Assembly: GCA_905221605.1 (NCBI GenBank)
Contig: CAJNDS010000267.1
Coordinates: 1-64,000, forward strand
DNA from: Symbiodinium natans
Taxonomy: Eukaryota > Sar > Dinophyceae > Suessiales > Symbiodiniaceae
Length of the DNA: 64,000 bases
Direction of reading: 5' to 3'
Part shown: positions 31,372-43,629 of the stretch, piece after piece
Layout: each line of letters opens with the position of its first letter
Numbering within the stretch: the stretch's first letter is position 1
Made by a program: the position numbers and the translations under genes
Notes under the pieces: generated by a model
The model's database searches: none
What the model was told of the DNA's origin: nothing
Seen by the model: only the letters and a program-made list of their open reading frames with translations

Positions 31372-33134
31372 AGCTAATTCGTCGAGAGCTTGGGGAAGGT
31401 CTTAGTCTTAGTTCTTGGAAGTTTTTAATGAGAACTCAGGGATTAAGGAACCACCCCCTTCCTTCCGGCTTGAAACCACAACAGAGTGCATCACTACATG
31501 AGTTTGGGGGGTAGGTGCCACACCCTTCAGGAGATTCAACCTGTTGACCTCGTCCCCCGCTCGTTCGATCGTACTTCCTCTACTGTGGTCGTCAGTTTTG
31601 CAGCTTGCAGTGGTGCCATTCATCGCTGTGAGGCTGCAGTCGTTCAGTTGGTTGCTTTTGTCCCGGGAACGCATTTGCGCAAGCTGGAAACCTCAGTGCG
31701 GCCGTGCCCACACTTCTAAGCTTTTCTCAGGGTGCCTTGCTGTCCACGCGGTCTTGCCACTTCCTTGCTCCCCCCTTTCTCTTGGCGACTCTTGAAAAGC
31801 GCGAAGCAATAGGGGATTTGGCAGACCATTGGCCAGAATCATGTGGCAGTGTGTTCCGAACGACCCAGGTATGTCAAAGGTGCGAAGACGCGGAGCAAGG
31901 TGATGAGAAAGCGCTTTCCCACATCTTCCGCAAGTTCAGAAACTGCCCGGAAGAAGCCGAAGGTCCAGGAGACGCTGCCTCCAATGCCGCTGCTCCGCAT
32001 ATCAGAATGGCAGCCTGGCACATGCACCCTCGTCAGCAGTAGGCACTAGTAGGCACTTGGTTGGGGGCATGCCGTGACGTGGAAAGCTAGCCAGCTCCAT
32101 GTCAAACCGAGCTGCGATAGAAGATCGCTGTCGTGGAACGAGGTGCATTGAACGAGACGACCCAGCGCAGCGGAACCTCGACTGCTCGTTGTTATCGTTG
32201 TTACGAGTGTGTGTTCTGTGGGTGATGTCCAAGCGCAAGATCAAGCCACACCCAGAGCAACTGCTCCTCTTTTAGATGCGTTTAACGCCCCGTCAGGTCT
32301 GACTCCTGAAAGGTTCCCACCCCCGCTGTTGGGCAAGGCCTCTGAGAATTGTCAGACATTGCGAGGGCTCAGATCCACAATCCCAAATCCTATCAGTCCC
32401 AGTGGCAAGACCCAAAACGCCTGTCACTGAGAACTGGGCAGAAGTAGAAGAGGAGGACTCTGTCAGACCGAGGCCGGCTGGAAGCTGCGCTTACTTTCGC
32501 ATGGATGCGGAGGACGAGGAGAGTGACCATGAGCCGCTGCTGGGCTCTGCTCTGCTCTCTGTTTTTTTTTTCCTCTCTCTCTCTCTCTTTTCTTCTCTCC
32601 CTTGGCGATGCTATGTCCTTGAAAGTCCGAAAGTCCAAACACCTTCGGGACATGGCTGTGACTGTGCCACTCTCACTCACACCTCACTTATTGTTGAGCG
32701 TTCAAGTTGCTGCGTTCCTGTGCAATGCTGCGTTGATGAATGTTGATGATGGGCAAACGCAAGAAGCCTGCCGCGCAAGGGGTGAGTTAAGGCTGGAGGC
32801 CGCGACACCGGCAACCAGCGACGCCTCGACGGCTGCGTCGCCGAGCGACCTGGGCACTCTGGCGGATGACATGAGCAAGCAGCCTGGCAAAGAACTTGAT
32901 CTTTCGGGGATTGAAACCTGGCACCTGATGTGCAAGTCTGTAAAAGCCCTCGAACGTGAAGTTTCCAAACTTCCTTCCCCATGATTTCAGAGGGGTTCTG
33001 GGAGTTGCCAGATGAAGCGTCTTTTGACCGCAATAATAGCATACCCTATTCGCCCGCTTCTCACCCGCAAAGAGACCCCCACGGAGGCATGCGGTTCCAG
33101 ACATCCCGGCCAGCTGGATGCAGCTTGGCCCAGC

Positions 33135-33730
33135 TTGAAGGGTTTCTTAGAGGGTTACACGGTTACCTTCGCCTTCGCTTCAGTTTCGAGCGCCATCTGT
33201 ACGTGTGAGTCGCTGCGTCCAGGAATCGGGTTTGCCAGGGTTTTTACTTAGACCGGTTTTCACTTGTGCTGAGCCTGTGTTCTTACGGTTAAGCTCCGTA
33301 AGCCCTCGCAACTTTCTTCCCATAGTAACCATGTCTGCAGAAACGATGTGTTCGGCCATTCAGCGGCACACGGCAGATGCCGAACATGGAAAACTAGCCA
33401 CTTTGTGTTTCTGATGACCTCCAGTTTGCTGTTGGACTGGTTGGCTCTACACTGCCTGAAGCAAGGCGTTCAAATCAAAGGGGACACTTGTTCAGCGCAT
33501 TTCCAGCGACTCGCATCGAAGGGTTACTCTGAGGGTTGCACTGTTGCTTTCGCCCCGCCTTCGCCACCTTTGCTGCAATTTTGTGTGCAATCTGTAGGTG
33601 TGAGCCGGAAAGCGGCAACAGGTCCCTGGGCTGCATCCAGGAATCGGGGTTGCCATGGTTTTGTGCAGGACTACTTTCACCCTTCCTGAGCCGGTGTTCC
33701 TATGGTTAAGTTCCGTACGCTCTCGTAAAG
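33135..33730. repeat. Tandem two-copy repeat, about 400 bp period
   Basis: 33135-33310 and 33525-33730 share 'GAAGGGTT', a GAGGGTT segment, 'TGTGAG', 'CCAGGAATCGGG', 'GTTGCCA/TTTGCCA' and 'GGTTAAG.TCCGTA'. The first unit overlaps the right end of copy B. Confidence 0.6.
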
Positions 33731-34061
33731 CCTTAAGATCCGAAAGCCGGGCCAGTTTCGCACCTCAGGTCCCTGTTCTTCGATGTCTGCCATGGCTCGC
33801 CATTTTTGCAGCTTGGCCCCTTCATGTCTTGCGGAGTATGTCCGCGTGTCGCTGCGCAAAGGTGCTGCCCCCAATTGGCCGGTCAAATGTGAGAATGGGA
33901 AAGAATGGGTTTGCAGACCCTCTTTCTGCTTCATCGGGCTGTGTGTTTCTTTGGGCGACCTTTCCGACACTCCTTCGATTTCCCTGCTCTCTGTTCTGAG
34001 GCAGGGTGTGCTGGACTTCCTTCGCGTGCCTCGGTTGGAAAGACGAGTGATGAGCCCAGTG

Positions 34062-34195
34062 GTCGAGAGCGAGAGAGAGAGAGAGAGAGAGAGAGAGTGA
34101 TATGCGCTGCAAGCAAGCAAGCAAGAGACGGAGAGAGAGGGGAGAGGGGAGAGGGGGGGGGGGGCGAGGGCGGAGAGAGGAGGAGAGGGAGCCAC
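34062..34195. repeat. (GA)n and GGGGAGA-type purine microsatellite
   Basis: A GA run at 34070-34098, then after a short mixed stretch a purine-rich GGGAGAGG tract with a G run at 34154-34164. Confidence 0.9.
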
Positions 34196-34855
34196 TCTGA
34201 TGCAGGGCTTCTGTGCTCGATGCGAAACCATGTCTTTGACCTGCGGAGGTACTGGAGATCGTACGGTGGCGTGCGACGTCACGCCAGGCCAAGGAGCCCA
34301 AGGCAGGATAATCGGACCTAGGCGTAGCGCTGAGCTTGGCGCTTCTGCTTCTTGCAAGCAGAATGCAGCGTGAGATTTTGATGTCCGTCCTCATGCCACT
34401 TTAGCCAGGGAAACATGAAACGTCACAACAAGAGCGATAGTCCGATAGCTCCCGTACGAACGGCAGACCCCTGAAAGGCATGCTGCGTGCTAGTGATGCT
34501 AGTGGCTGCATGGTTTCGAGGCGTTGATGCTGCATCTTGAGGATTGGGGCAGCTTCAGCAGGCAGGGTAGTCGGGGCGAGACGGGAACGGGGCTTCAGGC
34601 ACCTACCTGCTGGCTGTAGGACTGCAATGGGAGAGTAACATCTCATCTTACGATGGAGTGGCCTCGGACGTGTAGTACCTGTAGTATGCAGCATTTGCCA
34701 TCGGTGCTGGCAAGCTATGCCTGAAGTTTTGTCTGCTTCCGGACGCCTGCGACTGTGTTTGCAGGCCGGCGTCAGTCCTGGACTTCTGCAAGATCCATGC
34801 TGGAATCGCGGACGCTTGCAGAGGTCTGCCAGAGACGTCTGAAGCTAGAGGGCAG

Positions 34856-35539
34856 GTGATTAAATCGCGATGCGATGGGAATCTGACGCTGGAGAAGGTC
34901 TTTCGCAGTTCCTCAGCTTCTATGGCAGTAAGACATTGTCACAGTTTCATGAGGGGGCCTCTTCGGTTCTTGGGTCTTGAGTCGGCACGGATCCAAGGCC
35001 AATGTTGGCTCTGCGAACAGACCTCAGCCAGGTGGGCGTGCTTTCCCGAGAGTGAAGTCAAGGAGATGACGCGCACAGTCATCCGGGAGCTGCTCCTGCA
35101 ATGCCATTGCGTCGACGATGTTGTGTTTTTGGGAGGTTTTGCCGTGCTAGATTGGATCGCGCCCTATGGCCGGCGCGATGTGCAGGAAGACATCGGGTTT
35201 GCGTTTTTGGGCGTGTTGAGTTCTTTGTTGCTCAGACCAAAAGAGTACTGGAGCAGAAAGCGCCGTCTCATGCGCAGTGTCGTGAAAATCTACCAGTCGC
35301 TGGGGGCAGCACAGCGGCAAGGGTGGGTGGCCGTGCTGGCAAGGCTGTTGAAGCAGGAAGATGAGAGAGAGAAGCAGGAGTTCATCATTTCCACAATTGA
35401 GATCTTCTATCTGGGAGACGCAGAGCCAAGAAAGACCTTTGCGCCAGCGGACACGGAGCTTGAGGAGATTCAGCACGACAGGTCAACGACAGCGGCTGTG
35501 CGAAGGGCACTCTCCGCCATGCGGTTCCCCGGTGCCTGA
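34856..35539 (+). CDS. Hypothetical protein or exon, up to 227 residues
   Basis: An open frame ends TGA at 35539. It opens with GTG at 34856, so the true 5' end may be an upstream exon. From about residue 70 the composition is clearly protein-like and helical: 'EMTRTVIRELLLQCHCVDDV', 'DIGFAFLGVLSSLLLRPKEY', 'RLMRSVVKIYQSLGAAQRQG' and 'EKQEFIISTIEIFYLGDAEP'. No domain recognised; repeated amphipathic helices would suit a helical-repeat protein. The last 25 residues overlap shared block D, whose left member (16420 on) keeps part of this frame ('LEETQHHRSATEGARRAFS' against 'LEEIQHDRSTTAAVRRALS'). Confidence 0.4.
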   Translation: MIKSRCDGNLTLEKVFRSSSASMAVRHCHSFMRGPLRFLGLESARIQGQCWLCEQTSARWACFPESEVKEMTRTVIRELLLQCHCVDDVVFLGGFAVLDWIAPYGRRDVQEDIGFAFLGVLSSLLLRPKEYWSRKRRLMRSVVKIYQSLGAAQRQGWVAVLARLLKQEDEREKQEFIISTIEIFYLGDAEPRKTFAPADTELEEIQHDRSTTAAVRRALSAMRFPGA

Positions 35540-36460
35540 GACGGACCAAACTACGCATGCTGCTCATCATGCAGCTCCGGCTATGAGCGCGCCTGGCTCG
35601 CCGAATGTAGCAGCCGCAGGAAGCCCAAGCGAGGCGAAGGCATGTCACAGCACCAAGATCCACAGGGAGCAGAAAGACCGGCCGTGGCTGCAAACGGGGA
35701 GACCGCCCCCGGCCGGACAGTGCGCAGGTTGCAGCTCTCCTGGCCGAGATCCAGCTCTTGCTTTGCGGTGTGCGTGAAGGGAGCCTGGAGGAGGCAAAGC
35801 ATCAAAGGGGGCTGTGGCACTTCTCCAGGATCTGCGCGATAAAAAAGATGTGTCGGGGCTGGGCTACTGTTTGCGCTGCCCGCACATGCGAAAAAGTCTT
35901 TACGCTGCAGAGTCCATTCAACGACTTTGCAAGAACAAAGGAAACGTTGAAGCCACAACCTACCAAAGCCTAAGGCACGACTCATCTCCCAAACACTTGC
36001 AGTTCAGCTGGCGAGTCAGCTGCACTGCATGCCCGGACGAAGCTCAAGTTACGACATTAGCAGCGCTGTACCCCCAAAACTGAAACTCCTCAGCCGCTTA
36101 CAGCTTCCTTTACCCCTGAAGTCCAATAATGGCTTCCAGTCCTGCCCCGTGTCTTTCTGCCCACTTGATCCAGCTGCAACGTTTAAATCCATGGAAGTCA
36201 CCGAAGTGGCCTGTAGAAAGTGGAGCGATTGTATCATCAGAGGGCGCCATGGAAAGCCAGAGCTCGGAGGCTTTTACAGATGCGCATGATGCGCACCTCG
36301 GCGGATATTTTGAGCTGAGGTGCTGGGATGAGGTCGATGGGTAGGGTTTCGGGCGTTGCCTGGGATCATGGAGTTCCGCAACATTTCACAACCACAGCAG
36401 AACCTAACTACTCTTGCAAACAACACACACGCAATCAATACCCCAACATCCCTCAAAAGA
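35470..36460 (+). repeat. Shared block D, right member
   Basis: Counterpart of 16420-17260. One frame at 35814-36083 contains 'LLQDLRDKKDVSGLGYCLRC' and continues with 'SLYAAESIQRLCKNKGNVEA', which looks like former coding sequence; the left member has a decayed equivalent. Confidence 0.7.
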
Positions 36461-37539
36461 ATCCGGAAGCCCTGGTCACCGTGAGGCGTCTTGCCTCTAG
36501 AAACTAAGCTGCTGGCAAAATCGAAAGACTGTGGCAATGGCAACACCTCCCTGGTGCTGCTACACAACCCTCAGTTCCAGATTCTGCTGCTTTGCGACTG
36601 CTTGTCACTCACTACCATGTTATACTCAACTACTATTTCGTACTCAACAGGCCAGGCCCAGAAACATGAAATCTAGAAGTCATTGCCCAAGGCCAGCTGC
36701 AGCCAGTGACTTCGCGGCACACACTGTGTGTTGTGTGTTGTGTGTCGTGTGTCGTGTGTCGTGTGTGGTGTGTGGTGTGTGGTGTGTGGTGTGTGGTGTG
36801 TGGTGTGTTGTGTGTTGTGTGTTGTGTGTGTTGTGTGTGTTGTGTGTGTTGTGTGTGGTGTGTGTGTTGTGTGTGTTGTGTGTGTTGTGTGTGTTGTGTG
36901 TGTTGTGTGTGTTGTGTCTCCCAACTCAGGCGTTTCGTATGCTGCCGGAGCCTGCCAAAGTATTCCAGCTGTTCGAAGGAAGGCCGGGACTCGTTAGGGT
37001 TTAGGGTTGAAGTTTAGGCAGGAGACGAGCCCGGGCTGAAAAGGGTTTAGGGTTTAGGGTGCCTGCTTCAAAAAGGGTTTTGTGTGTTTTAATATTGAAA
37101 GAGAAGTAGACTTGCACAGGCACATGTCTACTTCCTAAAGGAACCTCCATGCATGTATTTAGCCTCGACAAGCCAAAAGCTTTCCACGAGCTGTGCCCAG
37201 CGTTTAGCGGGTTTGAGGCTTATTTGGTAGTGGAGTTGGTATCCTTTAACTTAACCTGTTGCAGATATGAAGTATGGTTTATATATGTTTATATTGCTGT
37301 TTTTGGTGAGTGTACATAAGGTTCCTTTCTAATATTGGTGAGTGTATATACCGGGTGTCCTTTTGGGGGTACAAAAAATATATACCCCATGGCATATGAT
37401 AATCTCTACACAGCGATTATGCCCTAAACTCTAAAACCCGAAAGAAGAGCCTTGAAGTGCGCCCTTCCGCCACCGGTTGAGCAGGCGCGGGCATCCCCCA
37501 AGCCTAGATTGAACCAGGGCCAAGGGTTCTTGAACCCTA
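36461..37539. other. Non-coding region with (GTGTT)n-type microsatellite and telomere-like motifs
   Basis: 36721-36916 is a GTGTGTCGT/GTGTGGT/GTGTGTT microsatellite whose unit changes along its length. TTTAGGG motifs occur at 36997-37060 and CCCTAAACCC at 37535-37545. The rest has no supported gene. Confidence 0.7.
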
Positions 37540-37860
37540 AACCCTAACCCGTCAGCAACTGCTATGTCAGGCCAACAAGATCCTGGAGGCCGGCTGTAGG
37601 CTGCTGGCATGTTCAACTTCTGAACCCGAGATCTTAAGAAGTCAATGTTCATAGTCGACTACTAATATGATAGTGTGTTTTTTGTGGTGCTCTGTTCTGG
37701 AACTTCCAAAAAAATAGCTGTCGTGGCTGTCGTCGCTTTCAGAGCTCCCCTAAAGGCCTCCCCTTAAAAACCAAAAGCCTCCTAGACTAAAACGAGACGT
37801 AGATTCTCTTTTTAGGAGCGAGGGGCATGAGAGACTCCCTAAATCCTGGGAAGCTGAGTG
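37540..37860 (+). repeat. Dispersed repeat, member 2
   Basis: Counterpart of 21660-22030; ends 'CTAAATCCTGGGAAGCTGAG' and then diverges. No homopurine array follows. Confidence 0.75.
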
Positions 37861-38569
37861 CTGAACAACTGAGACAGAGGCAATGTCTCGGAAAATTCCA
37901 ACTCTAGGTTTAATAGATGAACGGATAAAGTACAACAACGCTGCAGAAACATCAAAAAAGCCTTCAGACTCCTGCACTGCAAGAGCACCGGTCCTGCGCT
38001 GAGACGAACTAAAATAGCATAGTTTTGTTCCGGTGGATTGCTTCCTCCGCAGACGCAGCCATCAAGTATGGCATGGCATAGTGACTTAGTGCCGCATGCG
38101 ACTGCAGTCATCTGCAGTCGGTACTGGGCAACTGCTACAGTATCATCTCCGAGCCCTTGCAACGCAAATGGGTAAACTATGGCAAGCTGAGTACACTGAG
38201 CCCTTCATACATGACCAGGAAAAAGTTTTGTCGCTCTTGACAATACAACGTCTATGGGGGACAGTGGGGTACGCCCTCAAGCAACCACAAGTCATGAAGC
38301 AGCAGTGCAAGCATGGCTCAGCGGTTTCAGATGGAGTAATTGTGCAGGCAGATCCACTGGTTTTCTGCTCAGCCGTTCGATAATCTTCAGTATTCATCAA
38401 TCTCTTCTTGACATCGCATTTAATTCCCATATCTGCCTCAGTTGCTGAGGCAAAGAACAAACTCTCAAGCATTCCTGCCCAGGCAAACAATATTGCTCCT
38501 ACCATCCAGGCTACAGACGTGGGTTTTGCAGTGGCTCTGTGAGTTATATAATGGGGTTTCTGAATTAGG

Positions 38570-38655
38570 GGTACCTTATTGGGGTCCTTGTTACAAGGGA
38601 ATCCTATTATTTGGGGGTCTATTTTAGGGGATCCCTATTTTCGTAAACCCCCAAG
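38570..38655 (+). repeat. Short dispersed repeat family, member 3
   Basis: Plus-strand copy of the repeat found inverted at 340-432 and 26118-26205. Contains GGGGTCCTTGTTACAAGG, 'TTGGGGGTCTATTTTAGGGG' and GTAAACCCCC. Confidence 0.6.
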
Positions 38656-39259
38656 ACACTCAAGACTCGAATCGAAGCTCCTTGGAGCAGAACATGGTGA
38701 TCGCATGTGATTCCATGGGGCAATGGAGCTGTGAGCAAGCGATGCCAGACAGTAGTGTACTGTGCGAGCCTCGCATACACAGGAAGTGCCTTCTGCCGAG
38801 CCAACTTCACAGATAACATGTATCACAAGCTAGGCTAAGGACCGCCGTAAGTCTGAAGAGTGACTTCGAGTGCAATGTGCTTGTCGCTGCAGCCAAGTCT
38901 CCTAGAAAAATGCAAAGATACCAGTTGTAGCTCATATCAATCTTAGCCCTTCTTGTTTCCGGACCAGCTTTGCATGCAGGCGGCGGAAGCACGTGGCCAG
39001 GTGGAGGCGACTGAGAAGGAACCAAACGGTAGTCACGGCAGTGAGCAGAGGATGAAGCCCTTTGGAGTGAGCAACGTGTTTGTGTTCATCACGAAAGCTG
39101 CAAAGCTCCGAAATCTCCGGTTCAGCTTCACTAGCGACACATCTTGCAAAACGTCCACACCACCTGTGCAGAACCTCGCACAGCACCAGGCTGAAGCCTC
39201 TGAAGTTGAAGTGGCGGAGGCCAGTGTGCCCCACTCCATTGGGGTGAAACGGGGGTAAG

Positions 39260-39965
39260 TGAGATGCATCCCCCGCCAGGGTTCCATCGAGGTCCATTGC
39301 AAAGTTGGGCGTAGGGTCAGGAAGGTCCAAACAACTCCAAATTAGAACACTTTCAGGCAGGTCCGCAGAGTCCACAGAGGGCTCCGAAGGTTTCGCAGCG
39401 ATAATCCAAAGGGAGCCCATTGTGGTTCGTAAGGCTTCGTAAGGGTTGCAGGGCGAGGGCAAGCGGACCAAGGGAGCGTTCGGTTGGTTCACAATGGGAA
39501 GTTCCTGGCTGGAAGTGTGTGGGGGTCAGCCTGAATCCGACGAGATCCTGCAAATGGCGGGGGGAGGAGGGGGGGGGGGCCCGGACCAAACACCAGTGCC
39601 GGTGGTGACGTTGCGTTTTTTTTTGGTTTTTGTTTTTCATTTTTTCCCCAAATGCCCCCAGAAGCCCTCAGTGGACTAGTATGCGCCCCGAAGATATCCG
39701 GCGAACACTTCGACTGAAGGTGTGGGACACAATACCAACACAGCCCAGAGTCCCGACGTGCCATGCTGATTGACCCCTGCCCGCCCATCCCACCCCCCCA
39801 AAAACCTAGGCTGCTGGTGGGGGCTTCCCATGAGATTTCAGGAGGCTTTCAGATCCTGAAACCTTCGGGTTCCGCACGGCCAGGATAGTCCACAAATCTT
39901 TCGGGTGATCTAGCAGTCGTAGCCGATGTCCCCTGCCCTAGAGAATTGATTGCGTGGCCTCGCCA
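39260..39965 (+). repeat. Dispersed repeat family E, member 1
   Basis: Contains 'TTCGCAGCGA.AATCC', 'GGGAGCCCATTGTGG', 'GGAGCGTTCGG', 'TTCCTGGCTGGAAGTGTG', 'GAGATCCTGCAAA' followed by a G run, and near the end 'GGATAGTCCACAA', 'GGTGATCTAGCAGTCGTAG' and 'CCCTAGAGAATT'. The same order occurs at 44930-45375 and, for the first part only, at 41840-42010. Confidence 0.8.
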
Positions 39966-40353
39966 GATGTGCTGACATTTGCTGCGTGAAAGCTTTGCAG
40001 ATGCTGTTTCCCCAGCCTCTGCCATGGAAGCAGAGGTTGCCAAGGTCGTAAATGCAGCTGCCCCACGTTGACACTGCCATGCCATTTTCTTTCCCAGAAC
40101 CAGCAAGAGTTATGTGACGTCTCAGCACGGCTCCTGCAATGCACGCTTGTGTTTCCCATTGTTGCGCCATGTGGCAAAGATGTTGCATCGAAAGCCTTGC
40201 TTGCTGCTGCAAGTTGCAGGTGCCGGCTCCAGAGCCGCCCCCCGACGCATCGGCACCAGTCGAAGCATCTGTGTTCCAGGCCTGCTGCAGGTCGGCTTAA
40301 ACACGGCGCAGCCTTTAGGGTTCTAGCGCCTTGGGGTTTGAGAATGGTCTTAA

Positions 40354-40407
40354 GATACACGTACACGTACACGTACACGTACACGTACACGTACACGTAC
40401 ACGTACA

Positions 40408-40470
<63 letters not shown>
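40354..40470. repeat. (GTACAC)n then (AC)n microsatellite
   Basis: About ten GTACAC units followed by about 30 AC units. On its right, in reverse orientation, lies the segment GCAGGCCTGGCCGCTTCGAG that also borders the (TG)n tract at 45421. Confidence 0.95.
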
Positions 40471-40473
<3 letters not shown>

Positions 40474-40519
40474 AGAAGCAACTCGAAGCGGCCAGGCCTG
40501 CGTAGCGGATCCCGACAGC

Positions 40520-41030
40520 CCATTTGCCACTTTGTCGGCAAGTCCTGTTTGCAGTGATCATAAAAGCCCGCCTTTTTTTTTTAGTGCTGTACAGCGCTGG
40601 AAATCGGCATCTGGCCTGAGCCCGTACATGGGAGTGGCTGTTTTCATATCTCGTGCGTAAGTACTCTTCCATATTTGGAGAAATAGAAGAACAGGCCCTC
40701 GAATCCTAGCCCTGAGTTCTTGGGGGTCTTCCGAGTTGCCGTTTTATTGGCAAGTGCACCGCTGGCGGCTCCAAGCATCGACGTTCATGTGTTGCGGCAA
40801 GCTTTTGGGGATTCACCGATTCGGAGGTTCCGGCAGATTTTTGTTGGCCGCTGGCATGTTAAACTGCTGAAACCTTATGGCCCTAAAACCCGAAAGGCTG
40901 GGCCGTATTTAAGGGGACCTGCAGCAGGCCTGGAACAAAGATGCCACGCCATTTGCCACTTTGTCGGCAAGTCCTGTTTGCAGTGGATCATAAAAGCCAG
41001 TCTTAATCGCGTTCTGGCCTGACTGTTTTC
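40520..41030 (+). repeat. Direct repeat pair around 40.5 and 41.0 kb
   Basis: 'CATTTGCCACTTTGTCGGCA' followed by 'AGTCCTGTTTGCAGTG' and 'ATCATAAAAGCC' occurs at about 40520-40570 and 40950-41000; both are followed by 'CTGGCCTGA' and 'CTGTTTTCAT'. Confidence 0.75.
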
Positions 41031-41839
41031 ATAAGACCACGGTCGTACTGGCCTAAGCCCTGTGCGTGCACGTTCTGTACGTTCAATCGTGCTCGGACCT
41101 AGGGCTTGTGCGCTTTTCGTGACCTGGGCCCTTACTCTATGCTTACATGCTAGGGGCCCGGTTTCGCCAATTTGGGCCCTTCAGCCAGACCTAGGCCTTT
41201 GCTCTATGTCCACATGCTAGGGGCCCCATTCTCCCAACAAGGGACCTGGCCCCTGACTCGTGCTTGTTGGACTGTGTGGCCTGAGAGCGTAAGGTGCCGG
41301 GGCAGATCTGGGTGCAGCAGCAGGCCCGCGAGGTTGAGGGGCTAGGGCTGAGGCTTTCTACCTCAATCCCTAGAGCCTGAACCCTCAGGCCGAAGTTAAG
41401 CCCTCATACATATGCATGCACATCTACATCTAAATACATGGATATGTACACATTCATACATGTAGACACGCAGCTTGTCGTTTCTAGGGCCAGGACATGT
41501 TGGCACCGGAGGTATGTCAGGTACGGTTTGCCACACTTCTTAAGTCGTAGGACTTGGCGCAGAGGATCTGCAGGGTTGAGGTTACTGAGCAACCCGATCA
41601 CATCCCTCGGCGTGCAAAACCTGCAAAGCCCCAAGGGCCCTGTAGGCTTATGGAGTTGAGGGGTTCGAATTTCGGGTTTAGGATGGGGGCAGCTGCAGTT
41701 CAAGATCCTTACCTTTTGTCCCCTACCCTTCCAAAAACCTCCCCCCAAAAAGTTTCTTCTTGAGGTACAGGTGCAGTCAATGAAGAGCTGTATTGGGGGT
41801 ACATCGAGGGATAGGGGGTCCAGAGTCCACACAGGGTTC
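41031..41839. other. Non-coding sequence with small internal repeats
   Basis: Two similar units of about 65 bp at 41130-41260 share 'ACATGCTAGGGGCCC'. CCTGAACCCTCAGG-like motifs occur near 41380. No gene supported. Confidence 0.5.
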
Positions 41840-42010
41840 AGAAGGCTTCGCAGCGAAAATCCAAAGGGAGCCCATTGTGGCTCGCAAGGCTTCGTAAGGG
41901 TTGCAGGGTGAAGGCAAGCGGACCAAAGGAGCGTTCGGTTGGTTCAGAATGGGAAGTTCCTGGCTGGAAATGTGTGGGGGTCAGCCTGTATCCGACGAGA
42001 TCCTGCGGGG
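41840..42010 (+). repeat. Dispersed repeat family E, member 2 (partial)
   Basis: Matches 39371-39560 and 44950-45120 from 'TTCGCAGCGAAAATCC' to 'GAGATCCTGC', then a short G run. It lies directly upstream of the 399-bp tandem array. Confidence 0.8.
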
Positions 42011-42111
42011 GGGTGACGTTTATTATTTTTCCCCAAATGCCGCCATGGGGTATATGTGTATGTGCCTGGCTCGTAAATGCAGCCGCCCCACCTTGACATT
42101 GCCACGGTATA

Positions 42112-43602
42112 GTAGGTCACTCTGCAAGCGTTATGACTGGACCCCCTGACAGGACGTGACCTGCAATGCACGCTTGTGTTTACCATTGTTGCGCCATGTG
42201 GCAAAGATGTTGCATGGAAAGCCTTGCTTGCTGCTGCAAGTTGCAGGTGCCCACGATTGCAAAAGCTCCTGCTCCACCGGCGCCAAGGCTGTGGGGAGCC
42301 GCTACGCAGGCCTGGCCGCATCGAGTTCGTTTTTTGACGTGTGCGTGTGTGAGGTTGGTAAAAATGCATTGGCGCCAGTTTGACATTGCCATGCCATTTT
42401 TTTGCCGCAAGATGGGAAACGGAGGTGGTGCCATCCGCAGCAAAGGCATCTGCCAAGGCAGCGTTGGCAAAGTTGTCTCATGGCAGCGCTGTCTCAAAGG
42501 TGCAGCTTTTGTAGTTCACTCTGCAAGCGTTATGACTGGAACCCCTGACAGGACGTAACCTGCAATGCACGCTTGTGTTTCCCATTGTTGCGCCACGTGG
42601 CAAAGATGTTGCATGGAAAGCCTTGCTTGCTGCTGCAAGTTGCAGGTGCCCACGATTGCAAAAGCTCCTGCTCCACCGGCACCAGGGCTGTGGGGACCCG
42701 CTACGCAGGCCTGGCCGCATCGAGTTCGTTTTTTGACGTGTGCGTGTGTGAGGTTGGTAAAAATGCATTGGCGCCAGTTTGACATTGCCATGCCATTTTT
42801 TGCCGCAAGATGGGAAACGGAGGTGGTGCCATCCGCAGCAAAGGCATCTGCCAAGGCAGCGTTGGCAAAGTTGTCTCATGGCAGCGCTGTCTCAAAGGTG
42901 CAGCTTTTGTAGTTCACTCTGCAAGCGTTATGACTGGAACCCCTGACAGGACGTAACTTGCAATGCACGCTTGTGTTTCCCATTGTTGCGCCATGTGGCA
43001 AAGATGTTGCATGGAAAGCCTTGCTTGCTGCTGCAAGTTGCAGGTGCCCACGATTGCAAAAGCTCCTGCTCCACCGGCACCAGGGCTGTGGGGAGCCGCT
43101 ACGCAGGCCTGGCCGCATCGAGTTCGTTTTTTGACGTGTGCGTGTGTGAGGTTGGTAAAAATGCATTGGCGCCAGTTTGACATTGCCATGCCATTTCTTT
43201 GCCGCAAGATGGGAAACGGAGGTGGTGCCATCCGCAGCAAAGGCATCTGCCAAGGCAGCGTTGGCAAAGTTGTCTCATGGCAGCGCTGTCTCAAAGGTGC
43301 AGCTTTTGTAGTTCACTCTGCAAGCGTTATGACTGGAACCCCTGACAGGACGTAACCTGCAATGCGCGCTTGTGTTTCCCATTGTTGCGCCATGTGGCAA
43401 AGATGTTGCATGGAAAGCCTTGCTTGCTGCTGCAAGTTGCAGGTGCCCACGATTGCAGAAGCTCCTGCTCCACCGGCACCAGGGCTGTGGGGACCCGCTA
43501 CGCAGGCCTGGCCGCATCGAGTTCGTTTTTTGACGTGTGCGTGTGTAAGGTTGGTAAAAATGCATTGGCGCCAGTTTGACATTGCCATGCCATTTTTTTG
43601 GC
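42112..43602 (+). repeat. Tandem array, unit about 399 bp, 3.7 copies
   Basis: The landmark GCAATGCACGCTTGTG falls at 42163, 42562, 42960 and 43359, giving periods of 399, 398 and 399. Units differ by a few bases. Each contains 'GCAGGCCTGGCCGCATCGAG' and 'GACGTGTGCGTGTGTGAGG'. A diverged single unit with the same landmark lies near 40137. Because 399 is divisible by three, minus-strand frames stay open across units, which explains the many overlapping open frames; I do not regard them as genes. Confidence 0.95.
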
Positions 43603-43629
43603 TCGTAAATGCCCTGATAGCAGGACGAA

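Larger units (their letters stand above)
25780..33180. repeat. Segmental duplication copy B
   Basis: Matches copy A from base 1. It lacks the retroelement (empty site at about 28660) and the 4.6-kb composite insertion (empty site at about 32842-32855), so it keeps the pre-insertion structure. It has extra microsatellite at 27747-28297 and keeps about 29720-30090, which copy A lost. No intact gene is supported within it. Confidence 0.9.

Noticed and set aside
42112..43602. Possible CRISPR array
   Set aside because: Units are about 399 bp and nearly identical along their whole length; there are no short repeats with unique spacers and no cas genes.
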